Below, piece by piece: positions 54,716 to 63,847 of a stretch of 64,000 nt of DNA. A program made the translations under genes and the position numbers. Numbering within the stretch: position 1 is the stretch's first letter; the number at the start of each line of letters is the position of its first letter. The stretch is from NCBI RefSeq assembly GCF_963677845.1, contig NZ_OY782498.1:320001-384000 (forward strand), in the 5' to 3' direction. Under the pieces are notes generated by a model, which worked only from the letters and a program-made list of their open reading frames with translations, was not told the origin of the DNA and made no database searches. Source of the stretch: an uncultured Pseudodesulfovibrio sp. (GTDB taxonomy: Bacteria; Desulfobacterota; Desulfovibrionia; Desulfovibrionales; Desulfovibrionaceae).

Positions 54716-55887
54716 TTCGAGCGTGCCTTGTCGATTGCGAGGTATACGTCACTGAGGGGAATATTGTGTTTATGTGCAAGTGTACGACAGTCTTCCAATT
54801 CCGGCTTGGAGCGGAGGACCTGTCCGTCGAGATGCGCATTTTTCATGGTCACAGTGCCGAGCGATGTCTCCAGTTTTTCAAATGAAATATTGAGCTCTGT
54901 TTTGTTCAGTGGAATGGATTTAATACCCAGCGTTGTGGTATGTTTGAAAAGGAGATGTTTGAATTTCCCTTCGTCCTCGACACCACAGAGTACTGAAAGA
55001 GTTGTGGCAGGGCGACTTTTTTTCATGACGATGGGGGTGAAGTGGACATCCATGGCTCCGTCATCCATGAGTTGGTCAAGGGCTGCGCCGAGCATTTCTC
55101 CGGTCATGTCGTCGATGTTGCATTGAAGCAATCGCGCCGGGATTGTTTTCAGCCCCGTTGATTTTTCCTGAATAGAAGCCAGATGCACCCGGAGAACATT
55201 GGGAATATCCGTGTCCCGATGGCCTATGCCGTATCCTGTCTTTTCGATAGTCATGGCCGGTGTGTCCGTGAAGTGATCGACAAGTGTGACGAGAATAGCT
55301 GCGCCGGTTGGGGTAGTTGTTTCCTTTTTTACGGCTCCACGAGTGGTTGGATGGCCGTGCAGGATTTCGACGGTGGCAGGTGCTGGTACAGGGATGGTGC
55401 CGTGAGAACATGTGACAAAGCCGCCGCCCATTTCTATGGAAGAACACCAGACGGCATCGACTTTCAAGAGGTCAAAACAGATGGCCGCACCCACAATATC
55501 CACGATGGCGTCAGTCCCGCCGACTTCGTGGAAATGGATTTTATCCACATCCGTGTCGTGGACGGTGGCTTCGGCTTCAGCCAGACAGCGGAATATGGCA
55601 AGGCTGGTTGTCTTAATGGATTCTTTGAGCGAACTCGTGGTTATGATCGTTTCGATGTCATCAAGATTTCGGTGTGTACGCCGGTGATCCTTGAGAATTA
55701 CATCCACACGGGTGCCGTGAATACCCTTGCGAGAATCATTGGTTATTTCGAAGGAAAATTCGTCATCAAGGCCAAGACGTGAGAGTCCTTCGATCAAGAG
55801 GTTCGGCTTTACTCCGAGCGCAATCATGGCGGCAAGATTCATGTCTCCGCTGATGCCGGAGAAACAGTCGTAATAAAGTATGTTCAT
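54712..55887 (-). CDS. larC: Nickel insertion protein LarC
   Basis: This 391-residue protein has the LarC blocks YYDCFSGISGDMNLAAM, HFHEVGGTDAIVDIVG and PVPAPATVEIL. LarC inserts nickel into the pincer nucleotide with CTP. Here it is a single uninterrupted frame, unlike the frameshifted larC1/larC2 of lactobacilli. The start at 55887 is preceded by AGGGAAAATA. It overlaps larE (ATGA). Confidence 0.93.
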   Translation of the reverse strand: MNILYYDCFSGISGDMNLAAMIALGVKPNLLIEGLSRLGLDDEFSFEITNDSRKGIHGTRVDVILKDHRRTHRNLDDIETIITTSSLKESIKTTSLAIFRCLAEAEATVHDTDVDKIHFHEVGGTDAIVDIVGAAICFDLLKVDAVWCSSIEMGGGFVTCSHGTIPVPAPATVEILHGHPTTRGAVKKETTTPTGAAILVTLVDHFTDTPAMTIEKTGYGIGHRDTDIPNVLRVHLASIQEKSTGLKTIPARLLQCNIDDMTGEMLGAALDQLMDDGAMDVHFTPIVMKKSRPATTLSVLCGVEDEGKFKHLLFKHTTTLGIKSIPLNKTELNISFEKLETSLGTVTMKNAHLDGQVLRSKPELEDCRTLAHKHNIPLSDVYLAIDKARSK

Positions 55888-56011
55888 TATTTTCCCTGAA
55901 AGTGACGGGAGCAATGCGCCCGGTGATTCATATAAAACAAGGCTAGCGCAAATGATATCGTGAAGTCGACAGTAAATTGGTGAGTGGGTTTGCGAATTGA
56001 ATAAAGAAATG

Positions 56012-56037
56012 GCCCGAAAGGATGTCCTTTCGAGCCG
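56012..56037 (-). terminator. Terminator of the amino-acid ABC operon
   Basis: CGAAAGGA and TCCTTTCG, extended by GGC/GCC, form a stem. On the minus strand it is followed by an ATTTCTTTATT tail. Confidence 0.75.
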
Positions 56038-56068
56038 TTAAATTCGCCATTGTTATCAATGTGGGATT

Positions 56069-56833
56069 TTAGAAAATTCGATCAATAAAGCTTTGGATGC
56101 GTGGATCTTTACATTGCTTGGCGAAGAAATCATCCGGTGCGCCTTTGGCTAGAAATGAACCATTTTCCATGAACACGACTTGATCTGCGACCTCACGGGC
56201 AAAGCCCATGTTGTGAGTGACGATGATCATGGTCATACCTTCGTCGGCCAACTGTTTGATGGCGGCAAACACTTCCCCAACCAGTTCCGGGTCCAATGCT
56301 GACGTCGGTTCGTCGAAGAGCATCAGTTTCGGCTTCATTGACAGAGCGCGAGCAATGGCGGCGCGTTGTTTCTGTCCACCGGAAAGAGAGGCCGGGTAAC
56401 GGTCTGCAAAACTACTCATGCCGACTTTCTCCAACATGCTCATGGCGACGGCCCGGGCTTCTGTCTTGGGGATGCCGAGGACGGTTACCTGACCTTCCAT
56501 GGCGTTTTCAACCACGGTCATGTGCGGGAACAGGTTGAAGTGCTGGAAGACCATGCCGATCTGGGTGCGCAGTTTGCAGATGTTCTTGGGCTTGTCGAGC
56601 ACCTGCTTGCCTTTGACCTGACGATATCCCACGTCGTTTCCTTCAAACAGAATGGAGCCGGAGTCGATGGTTTCCAGAATGTTGATGGCGCGCAGCAGGG
56701 TGGATTTCCCTGAACCGGAAGGACCGATGATAACGGTTTTTTCTCCAGCCTGCATTGTAAGGTCGATGTTGTCCACGGCTCGGTGAGTGCCGAAGGTCTT
56801 GACGATATTCTTAAGTTCCAAAAGCGGTTGCAT
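56069..56833 (-). CDS. Amino-acid ABC transporter ATPase
   Basis: This 254-residue ATPase has Walker A GPSGSGKS, signature LSGGQKQR, Walker B LMLFDEPTSALD and VTHNMGFA, typical of GlnQ/HisP-type polar amino-acid importers. Its start codon shares one base with the permease stop. Confidence 0.93.
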   Translation of the reverse strand: MQPLLELKNIVKTFGTHRAVDNIDLTMQAGEKTVIIGPSGSGKSTLLRAINILETIDSGSILFEGNDVGYRQVKGKQVLDKPKNICKLRTQIGMVFQHFNLFPHMTVVENAMEGQVTVLGIPKTEARAVAMSMLEKVGMSSFADRYPASLSGGQKQRAAIARALSMKPKLMLFDEPTSALDPELVGEVFAAIKQLADEGMTMIIVTHNMGFAREVADQVVFMENGSFLAKGAPDDFFAKQCKDPRIQSFIDRIF

Positions 56834-57870
56834 CAGCGTTTCTCGTATGCGCCCACGCGCTCTTCAAGTCGTTCGAAGGTGAAGGTGAAGACGGTGGTGA
56901 AAAGAAGGTAGATAACAGCGGCCAGACCAAGCACGGTAATGTTGAACGAGGCGTTGAACAATTGGTCTGCCGTACGCATCAACTCGACCATGGCAATGGT
57001 GGAGACAAGTGCTGTATCCTTGATGAGTGCGATGAACTCATTGCCTACAGGCGGCAGAATGACGCGGTATGTTTGCGGGATGATGATCCGGCGCATCGCC
57101 TGCCAGTTGGACATGCCCATGGCTTCAGCGGCTTCCATCTGTCCATGGTCGATGGATTGGATGCCGCTACGGATAATTTCCGCGAGGTAGGCCGAATAGT
57201 TCAGACCAAGCCCGATCAGTGCCGCCGGAATGGGTTTTAACGTAATACCGATGGCGGGCAGGCCATAGTAGATGAAGAAAAGTTGGAGCAGAAGTGGGGT
57301 ACCTCGGAAGAGCCAGATAATGAACCAGCACAGCCGGTTTATGGCCTTGAAATCACCGATGCGGCCAAGTGCGATAAGCAGTCCGCCGATAGGTGAGATG
57401 ATCATGGTAAAGACCACGAGCAACAGGGTCATGAGGCTGCCTTTCAGGAGGTGCGGGACGAACTTGATGGTGTCGTTCATCAACCGTTTCCACTGGGGCA
57501 GCATGGCTTCCTTCACGGAGTCGCGGAACTGAAGTGCTTCGATGTTTTCCGGGTACACTGCTAAAAGTTCTTCTACGACAGCGATGGCGGCAGGGTAATC
57601 CTTGACTGCAAATTTGAGACGGGCTGCCTGCATGCGACTGGAGGCGAATTGCCCTTCATCACCGTCCGGGCCGGGGGCCGGGATTTGCAGATAAATGGCA
57701 ATGGCGGCTTCGAGGTCACCTGTGACCATGACATCGTTGGCCTTACGCATGAGCGCATCGGCATTTTCAGTCGCGGTAGAAGCGGCCTGTGCACCGAGGG
57801 CGAACAGGGAAATGACGAGGAGCGCCGCAATAACGGCGCTCCTCAATATTGAGTCAATCGTTGTTTTCAC
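56833..57870 (-). CDS. Amino-acid ABC permease with an extra periplasmic N-terminal domain
   Basis: This 345-residue protein is about 110 residues longer than HisM/GlnP permeases. It has a signal-like helix (about 10-30), then a helical domain of about 90 residues (DALMRKANDVMVTGDLEAA...DYPAAIAVVEELLAVYP) that resembles TPR-type repeats. The usual permease follows, with LIALGRIGD, RGTPLLLQLFFIYYGLP and the EAA loop EAAEAMGMSNWQAMRRI. The extra domain would face the periplasm and may contact the binding protein or another partner. It ends at the ATPase start. Confidence 0.88.
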   Translation of the reverse strand: MKTTIDSILRSAVIAALLVISLFALGAQAASTATENADALMRKANDVMVTGDLEAAIAIYLQIPAPGPDGDEGQFASSRMQAARLKFAVKDYPAAIAVVEELLAVYPENIEALQFRDSVKEAMLPQWKRLMNDTIKFVPHLLKGSLMTLLLVVFTMIISPIGGLLIALGRIGDFKAINRLCWFIIWLFRGTPLLLQLFFIYYGLPAIGITLKPIPAALIGLGLNYSAYLAEIIRSGIQSIDHGQMEAAEAMGMSNWQAMRRIIIPQTYRVILPPVGNEFIALIKDTALVSTIAMVELMRTADQLFNASFNITVLGLAAVIYLLFTTVFTFTFERLEERVGAYEKR

Positions 57871-57879
57871 GACAGTCGA

Positions 57880-58671
57880 CTACCACTTGGCGGGGTTGGT
57901 GACGTCTTCACCGAACCATTTGCGGGAGATCTTGCCCATGGTGCCGTCGGCGATCATCTCGTCGATAGCCTTCTGGACCATGCCGCGCAGAGCAGCGTCT
58001 TCCATGCGGTAGGCAACGCCGAAAGCTTCCTTTGTGATGTAACCGGGCAGAGCACGGAACTCGCCGGGACGAGAAGCCATGTAGTAACGGCCGGTCACGT
58101 TGTCGACGACAACGGAATCCAGACGATCGGCTTCGAGGTCAAGGAATGCTTTGGGGTTGGTGTCATATTCGCGAATCTCACCAGCAGCGTTGGGCAGCTT
58201 CTTGGCAGCTTCGAGAGCGGGGGAACCGGCCTGAACGCCGATTTTTTTGTCGCCCAGAGCTTCGAAAGTTTTGATTTCCTTTTCATCCATGCGCACAGTG
58301 GCGATCTGACCATCGATCAGGTACGGCTTGGAGAAGGCGACTTTTTTCTGGCGTTCGGGAGTGATGGTCATGCCGTTCCAGATACAGTCGAATTTTTTGG
58401 CATACAGGGAGTTGATGACACCCTTCCATTCGGTGGGCTGCCACATGATCTTGATGCCCAGGCGTTTACCGACTTCTTCAGCGGTGTCTACGTCAAAACC
58501 GACGAGTTTGCCGTTGTCATCGCGGAAACCCATGGGCGGGAAGGCGTCGTCCAGACCGATAACCAACTGGCCAGCACTCTTGACGCGTTCCCAGGAACCG
58601 TCAGCGGCGAAGGCAGAGGCAGCGCACAGACACAGAGCCATAACCATAAGAGCAGTGAGTAAGCGTTTCAT
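57880..58671 (-). CDS. Amino-acid ABC transporter substrate-binding protein
   Basis: This 263-residue protein has a signal peptide ending near SAFAAD. It has the family 3 binding blocks GLDDAFPPMGFRDDNGKLVGFDVD and IWNGMTITPERQKKVAFSKPY. It should bind a polar amino acid such as histidine, glutamine or cystine. It is first in the operon. A possible -35 TTGCCA and -10 TTATCC lie about 17 bases apart upstream. Confidence 0.9.
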   Translation of the reverse strand: MKRLLTALMVMALCLCAASAFAADGSWERVKSAGQLVIGLDDAFPPMGFRDDNGKLVGFDVDTAEEVGKRLGIKIMWQPTEWKGVINSLYAKKFDCIWNGMTITPERQKKVAFSKPYLIDGQIATVRMDEKEIKTFEALGDKKIGVQAGSPALEAAKKLPNAAGEIREYDTNPKAFLDLEADRLDSVVVDNVTGRYYMASRPGEFRALPGYITKEAFGVAYRMEDAALRGMVQKAIDEMIADGTMGKISRKWFGEDVTNPAKW

Positions 58672-58814
58672 CCTAGAATCCTCGTGTTAGTTCAAAAAAT
58701 GAGTACCTCAAGACATGTGGGGATAACAAGATTCCTGCGGATGTGGCAATGAGAAAAACGGCTGGCATTTTGTCCAACCGTTATACTTTGCGTCGTAGTA
58801 TTGGGTGAGTTTTT

Positions 58815-59828
58815 TCAGATTGAGCTAGAAAGATGCTCTTTGGGGATAAGAGAACAAGGAGTCCGTTTCCTGCATGAACTTGGCGTTATGCCGTGTTGAT
58901 CCAAAAATGCCCGCGAAAAGGTTGAGATGCTGTTGTAACCGACAGCCAGAGAGGCTTCCGTGACATTTGTTTTACCGTCTTCCAAAAGAGAACGCGCTTT
59001 TTCCAAACGTATTCGGCGAAGATATCCAAATACCGTTGTTCCAAAAGCGTGGCGGAATTCTTGATTTAAGGTGACGTGAGATGTGTTGAGCATCCGGGCC
59101 AATGTTGACAGGGATGGTGGACTTTCCATTGAGTGAGCCAATATTTTCGCAGCCTGGTATACTCGTTCCGGGTTTAAGCAATCTGTTGGATTTGATTGAT
59201 CTGGAGTTTTGTTTCCAAAACGGTTCATGCATACGGCAAGGAGTTCATATACCTTGCTTTTATAATAAATATGGCTGTCTTCAAGCCCTTTTTCCGGGGT
59301 CAGAATCTGGTTGAGAATATTCATGGATGCAGCGTCTATGGATCTTGTGTCGATGAATTCGTTGTCGATCAATCCATTGGCTGCAAGTTGGAGATGAAGC
59401 GGCATTTTCATTTGTTCGTGGCGGGTTATGTCGTGGAAGGTCTCTGGGGAAACGACAATGGCCAGAGAGAGTCTGTAGCTTTGGGCTTTGTCAATCACGG
59501 TGACCTGTTTTCTTTGTCTGTACATCATTGTGCAACTTCCTGTCTCAACGGTTATTCCAGGAATATCCACATCCCCCATCCCCGAAAGGCAGAAGCCAAT
59601 TTCGAATGCCGGTTTTCCCATACAAACGTGCGAGAGTATTGGTGTTTGCACGCTGTATTTTGTGATGAACAGATCAATACCCTTTTGAATGTGGATTTGT
59701 TGCAGCGATCCATGCCCGAATGATTTTGGAATTTTGTATGACCGAGCGAAGGGCTGTCCAAAGGAATCGGTTGCCTTGAGTTTGCATGGGGTACTCTGTG
59801 TCATCGGGTTTGAGAGAGTGAATTCCAT
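58815..59828 (-). CDS. AraC-family transcription regulator (PchR/YbtA-like)
   Basis: This 337-residue protein has an N-terminal sensor part and a C-terminal AraC double helix-turn-helix (SLSTLARMLNTSHVTLNQEF and NVTEASLAVGYNSISTFSRAF). Its position, divergent from a TonB-dependent receptor, matches siderophore-responsive regulators such as PchR. The start at 59828 has GAGGA eight bases before. It probably activates the receptor gene when the iron chelate is present. Confidence 0.9.
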   Translation of the reverse strand: MEFTLSNPMTQSTPCKLKATDSFGQPFARSYKIPKSFGHGSLQQIHIQKGIDLFITKYSVQTPILSHVCMGKPAFEIGFCLSGMGDVDIPGITVETGSCTMMYRQRKQVTVIDKAQSYRLSLAIVVSPETFHDITRHEQMKMPLHLQLAANGLIDNEFIDTRSIDAASMNILNQILTPEKGLEDSHIYYKSKVYELLAVCMNRFGNKTPDQSNPTDCLNPERVYQAAKILAHSMESPPSLSTLARMLNTSHVTLNQEFRHAFGTTVFGYLRRIRLEKARSLLEDGKTNVTEASLAVGYNSISTFSRAFLDQHGITPSSCRKRTPCSLIPKEHLSSSI

Positions 59829-59914
59829 GAACTGTTCCTCGCGTTGCGCTGTTGATTGTCCGGTCTCACATAAAAAATGAGGGCTATGAGATACTGTCGT
59901 CAATTACCTTATTA

Positions 59915-59933
59915 AAAATGAAAATCAATTTCA
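59915..59933. promoter_or_regulatory. Candidate Fur box between the AraC and TonB receptor genes
   Basis: AAAATGAAAATCAATTTCA resembles the 19-base Fur consensus GATAATGATAATCATTATC. It lies in the divergent promoter region of an iron-type receptor and its regulator. The match is partial, so confidence is moderate. The gap 59829-60120 has no gene. Confidence 0.5.
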
Positions 59934-60120
59934 AGTGCCTTGTTGAAGCCCCGCCATTCCTTTCATTTCCGACAAATCATAAATCATATGGGAAAGGCAT
60001 ATTGAAGGTGGCAGGTATATCGTGCCTCAGTTTGAAGTGAGGTTTCGGTCTATTTATATCTTCTGATGAAGTCGTTGACGACGACTCATTGGCGGCAAGA
60101 GGTGATGAGGAGTGTTGTAT

Positions 60121-62214
60121 ATGATTTCCATTTTTCGAAAAGGCCTGTTGGTAGCATTTTTTATGCTGTTCGCCATGGCTTTGGTGAGTCCGGCGGTTGC
60201 GCAGGACAAGGATGAGGTTGAGAAGAAGGATTCCCAACCGGTTACTCTCGGTGCGACTGTGGTCACCGCGCAAAAGCGGGAGGAAGATGTACAGGATGTT
60301 CCGATCAGCATGGATGTGTTCAGTGGCATGGATATTGACGATGCGGGGATCAGGGATTTGAGTGAACTCACACTCTTTTCTCCCAATGTCTATGCGAAGC
60401 AGAGCACGAATCAGCAAATGATTATTATGCGTGGACTATCATCCCATAATGTTGTTTTGAATACCCCTGCGGGGCTGTTTGTCGACGACATTTGTTATCC
60501 TTTGACATTCATGCAGAACCCGGAACTGCTTGATATTGAACGTATAGAAGTACTGAGAGGTCCTCAGGGAACTTTGTATGGGCATAACACCGAGGCCGGG
60601 GCAATCAGGATTATCACTCGTCAGCCTGACAATACGGTGCGGGGAAAAGTCTTTATTGAACCCGGATTTTACAATTCTTCTGAAAGAGATAGCTGGTTGT
60701 ATACCGCAGGAGCGTCGCTCAGTGGTCCTTTGGTTGAGGATATCCTCTATATGGGCGGTTCTTTTTTGACCAAGGGGACACCCGGCTACATGGAGAACAT
60801 TTATGATGGTGACAAACGTGCGGCGAAAGAAGAGTCTCAAAATGGGCAAATCAAGCTTCGTTGGACGCCAAGTGATCCTTGGGACATCTCTCTGCTGGTC
60901 AATGCTTCTCATAAGGATAATGGCTATGGCTATATGCATTATGTCGATGGCCCGCTCGCTTCCGATAAGTACACCATCAATTGGGATGGGGCGAATAGTT
61001 GGGTTGATGAGAGCAACGGCCAATCCCTTCATGTGAAATATAAGGCCAACTGGGCGGATGTTACTTCCATAACTACACGTAACAATTATAACACCAGATT
61101 TAAAAATGATGGAGAGTTCGGCCCACTTGTTTTCCCGGATCAAAAATTCAAATTTACCAATGAATCATACAGTCAGGAAGTTCGTTTTAATTCCATTGAA
61201 AGTGAGAATCCTTTTGAATGGCTAGGTGGTGTTTTTGTCTCATACGATGACAATGATGCTAAAGCGGCTTTTTTTGGGCAGTCGCGGGACACTTCATTTG
61301 AAAACACCAACTATGCTGTTTTCGGACAGATGGCGTACACCTTTTTTGACGCCTTGAAGTTGTCTGTCGGATTGCGGTTTGATCATCAACAGTCTGATGG
61401 AGAGCAGGACCTGACGAGTGCGGGGCAGTCCTACGACAAGAGCATTGTACATGATGACGTTTTGCCGAAAGTATCTCTTTCATATGATGTGAATGATCAT
61501 TTCATGACGTATGCCTCCTTTTCCAAGGGATTACTCGCCGGAGGGTATAATTACGCGTTTGCAACGGATTCGGACACGCTGACGTTTGGGCCGGAAACTA
61601 CATGGAACTATGAGCTTGGCATGAAGTCCGATTGGTTTGGCAACAAGCTTACGTTCAATGCTGCCGGTTATTATATCGATATAAAAGACAAGCAGGTTGA
61701 AGAATTTTTGAGCGGTCCTGCTGTTCGTAGTGTGACCAATGCCGCCGAAGCTTCTTCACGTGGTTTTGAAGTGGAGATGGAATATCGTCCGGCGCATGGA
61801 TGGTTCCTTTTCGGGAATTATGGATACGCCGATGCCCGGATTGACCAATGGGTATCTGATGAAATGGGCGGTGGTACCTTTGACTACAAAGACAAAAAAC
61901 TCCCCCACGCACCTGAGTATACGTATAATATCGGTGCCGAATATGTCCATGATACCGGATACTTCGGCAGGCTGGACCTGCTTGGTGTCGGAGGATTCTA
62001 CACGGATGCAAAGAACACTACGTGGGTGAGTCCTTACGAGGTTGTCAACGTTCGTACAGGTCGTCGTATGGAATCATGGGATGTCTCCGTGTGGTGCAAG
62101 AATCTCCTGAATCGGGAGTATTATCAGGATAAAGGGACGTATATCGGTGGGAATGAAATAGCGAGCGATGGAGCTCCTCGTTCAGTTGGCGTTAACCTTA
62201 CTTACCGCTTCTAA
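60121..62214 (+). CDS. TonB-dependent outer-membrane receptor
   Basis: This 697-residue protein has a signal peptide ending near AVAQDK. It has a TonB box-like GATVVTAQKR, a plug domain (SMDVFSGMDI, IRDLSEL, RGLSS, VEVLRGPQGTLYGHNTEAG) and a beta-barrel ending in TYRF, the usual C-terminal outer-membrane signal. It imports a ferric siderophore or a similar chelate using TonB energy. The start is ATG 60121 with GAGGAG before it. A DUF4198-like gene follows. Confidence 0.93.
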   Translation: MISIFRKGLLVAFFMLFAMALVSPAVAQDKDEVEKKDSQPVTLGATVVTAQKREEDVQDVPISMDVFSGMDIDDAGIRDLSELTLFSPNVYAKQSTNQQMIIMRGLSSHNVVLNTPAGLFVDDICYPLTFMQNPELLDIERIEVLRGPQGTLYGHNTEAGAIRIITRQPDNTVRGKVFIEPGFYNSSERDSWLYTAGASLSGPLVEDILYMGGSFLTKGTPGYMENIYDGDKRAAKEESQNGQIKLRWTPSDPWDISLLVNASHKDNGYGYMHYVDGPLASDKYTINWDGANSWVDESNGQSLHVKYKANWADVTSITTRNNYNTRFKNDGEFGPLVFPDQKFKFTNESYSQEVRFNSIESENPFEWLGGVFVSYDDNDAKAAFFGQSRDTSFENTNYAVFGQMAYTFFDALKLSVGLRFDHQQSDGEQDLTSAGQSYDKSIVHDDVLPKVSLSYDVNDHFMTYASFSKGLLAGGYNYAFATDSDTLTFGPETTWNYELGMKSDWFGNKLTFNAAGYYIDIKDKQVEEFLSGPAVRSVTNAAEASSRGFEVEMEYRPAHGWFLFGNYGYADARIDQWVSDEMGGGTFDYKDKKLPHAPEYTYNIGAEYVHDTGYFGRLDLLGVGGFYTDAKNTTWVSPYEVVNVRTGRRMESWDVSVWCKNLLNREYYQDKGTYIGGNEIASDGAPRSVGVNLTYRF

Positions 62215-62236
62215 CGGGGCGGAAATGGAGTCAAAT

Positions 62237-63124
62237 ATGAAACAGATAATTGCAATACTCGTACTTTGTTTGGGCTTGATGTTTCCGGGAGCCGTTTATG
62301 CTCATACCCTGTGGGTTAACGTTTATGAATCATTTTCCCACAAACCGGGGCATGTCATCTCGTCGCTTGGTTGGGGCCATGTGGTGCCCATGGATGATGT
62401 CTTCGAGCACTTTGACCTTGCTTCTTATTTCCTGGTCGATCCGGAGATGAGTCGGGTTGAATTCCCTTTGCCCGTCCCAATAAAGAAGTTGGACGGCGAA
62501 AGTGAGGTGCAGAAATCCCTTCGCATAGTGGGTGGGGATACAGGTGTGCACAAGATGAGCCTGAAAGATAACGCCAAGAAAGGTACCTATCAGGTTGCTG
62601 CGGTTTCGCGGGATAATTTTTACAGCACATACATCGACATGAAGGGGCGTCATAAGTGGAAACACACGACCATGGATAAAGTCCATGATGCCAAGAAGGT
62701 GATAAGAGGCATGAAATTCACCACCTACGCCAAATCCTTCTTTACCATAGACCAGTGGACTCAGCCGAGTGCGTTGGGATTTGATCTGGAGATCCTTCCG
62801 TTGACCGACCTCAGCCGAGTGCGAGCTGGAGAAATGGTGGAATTCGATGTGAAGCTTTTGGGACGGTCTTTGAACACTGTGCCTGACCGTAATTTTGAAT
62901 ACATGACGTTGACAAGCAATACGTTTGGTGGCCCCGACGGCTTCACACTGGCAACGCTAATTTTTAATGGCAAGGCGTCTTTTCGTATTCCGACTGCGGG
63001 ACAATGGGTAGCTAATATCTATACCCGTCAGGCAGTCACACCGGATGGGCCTTTGAAGGCGCTAGTCGGTAAATGCACTAACGTTTTGTACGCGGCTACA
63101 GTCAGTTTTAATGTGAATCCTTAA
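62237..63124 (+). CDS. Exported DUF4198-like protein
   Basis: This 295-residue protein has a signal peptide ending near GAVYAH, so the mature protein begins with a histidine (HTLWVN). The rest is beta-rich, and the block GEMVEFDVKLLGR is typical of DUF4198-type proteins linked to metal uptake. It starts 22 bases after the TonB receptor and shares its operon. The mature N-terminal histidine could bind metal. Function is not established. Confidence 0.8.
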   Translation: MKQIIAILVLCLGLMFPGAVYAHTLWVNVYESFSHKPGHVISSLGWGHVVPMDDVFEHFDLASYFLVDPEMSRVEFPLPVPIKKLDGESEVQKSLRIVGGDTGVHKMSLKDNAKKGTYQVAAVSRDNFYSTYIDMKGRHKWKHTTMDKVHDAKKVIRGMKFTTYAKSFFTIDQWTQPSALGFDLEILPLTDLSRVRAGEMVEFDVKLLGRSLNTVPDRNFEYMTLTSNTFGGPDGFTLATLIFNGKASFRIPTAGQWVANIYTRQAVTPDGPLKALVGKCTNVLYAATVSFNVNP

Positions 63125-63133
63125 GTTTGAAAG

Positions 63134-63170
63134 AAGCCGTTCACATGATTTTCATGTGAACGGCTTTTGC
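63134..63170 (+). terminator. Terminator after the DUF4198-like gene
   Basis: AAGCCGTTCACATGA and TCATGTGAACGGCTT form a perfect 15-bp stem with a three-base loop, followed by a short T-run. It may also serve the converging mntP gene. Confidence 0.9.
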
Positions 63171-63203
63171 CTGTTGGCAGATATTATTTGTGTGAGTGGG
63201 TTT

Positions 63204-63773
63204 TTATATCGCAAGCGCCCCATGCTCCCACAGTATTTTGATGCCTATGCAAATCAGTACGGCGCCTCCGAGGAGTTCTGCGTATTTACCAATACTTTGT
63301 GCTTTGGCAGCGGTTTTCCCGAATTGCAGGCCGACAACGGTGAAGAGTGTGGCGACAATGCCTATGATCAGTGAAGGCCACCATACGGAAATACCCAGCA
63401 TGGAGAGGCTGAGACCGACTGCAAGTGCGTCGATGCTGGTTGCAACGGACAGCACCACCAGTGATACCCCTTTGGTTGGGTCATTTTGGCATTCTTCTTC
63501 ATCTTCGAAGGCTTCGCGGATCATTTTGTATCCGATGTAACCGAGCAGACCAAAAGCGATCCAATGGTCGTATGCTTCAATATAGGAGCTAACCGTCCCC
63601 CCAAGATACCAGCCGAGTATGGGCATAAGTGCCTGAAATAATCCGAAGTGCCATGCCAAACGAAATGTTTGTCGAGGACTGACGCATTTGAGTGAAACCC
63701 CAGTGGCAATGGCAACGGCAAAGGCGTCCATGGCGAGGGCGATGGCAATGGTGACAAGTTCTATATTTCCCAC
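63204..63773 (-). CDS. mntP: Manganese efflux pump MntP
   Basis: This 189-residue membrane protein has six helices in two halves. Each half carries a conserved acidic motif (IALAMDAFAVAIATG and VATSIDALAVGLSL), as in MntP. It exports Mn(II). The start is GTG 63773, with AAGGAG five bases before; this gives the usual length, and the ATG further upstream lies across the neighbouring gene end. Control by manganese is expected but no yybP-ykoY motif is clear. Confidence 0.92.
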   Translation of the reverse strand: MGNIELVTIAIALAMDAFAVAIATGVSLKCVSPRQTFRLAWHFGLFQALMPILGWYLGGTVSSYIEAYDHWIAFGLLGYIGYKMIREAFEDEEECQNDPTKGVSLVVLSVATSIDALAVGLSLSMLGISVWWPSLIIGIVATLFTVVGLQFGKTAAKAQSIGKYAELLGGAVLICIGIKILWEHGALAI

Positions 63774-63812
63774 ATTGACTCCTTGGATTCGAAGGAATTC
63801 GTAGCGTGCTTC

Positions 63813-63847
63813 GTAGAATCCCTCAAGTCTTTTAGGGGGGATTCTAC
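63813..63847 (-). promoter_or_regulatory. Stem-loop between the upstream gene and mntP
   Basis: GTAGAATCCC and GGGATTCTAC form a perfect ten-base stem with a 15-base loop. It includes the stop codon of the upstream gene. No T-run follows, so a leader structure is more likely than a terminator. Confidence 0.5.
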
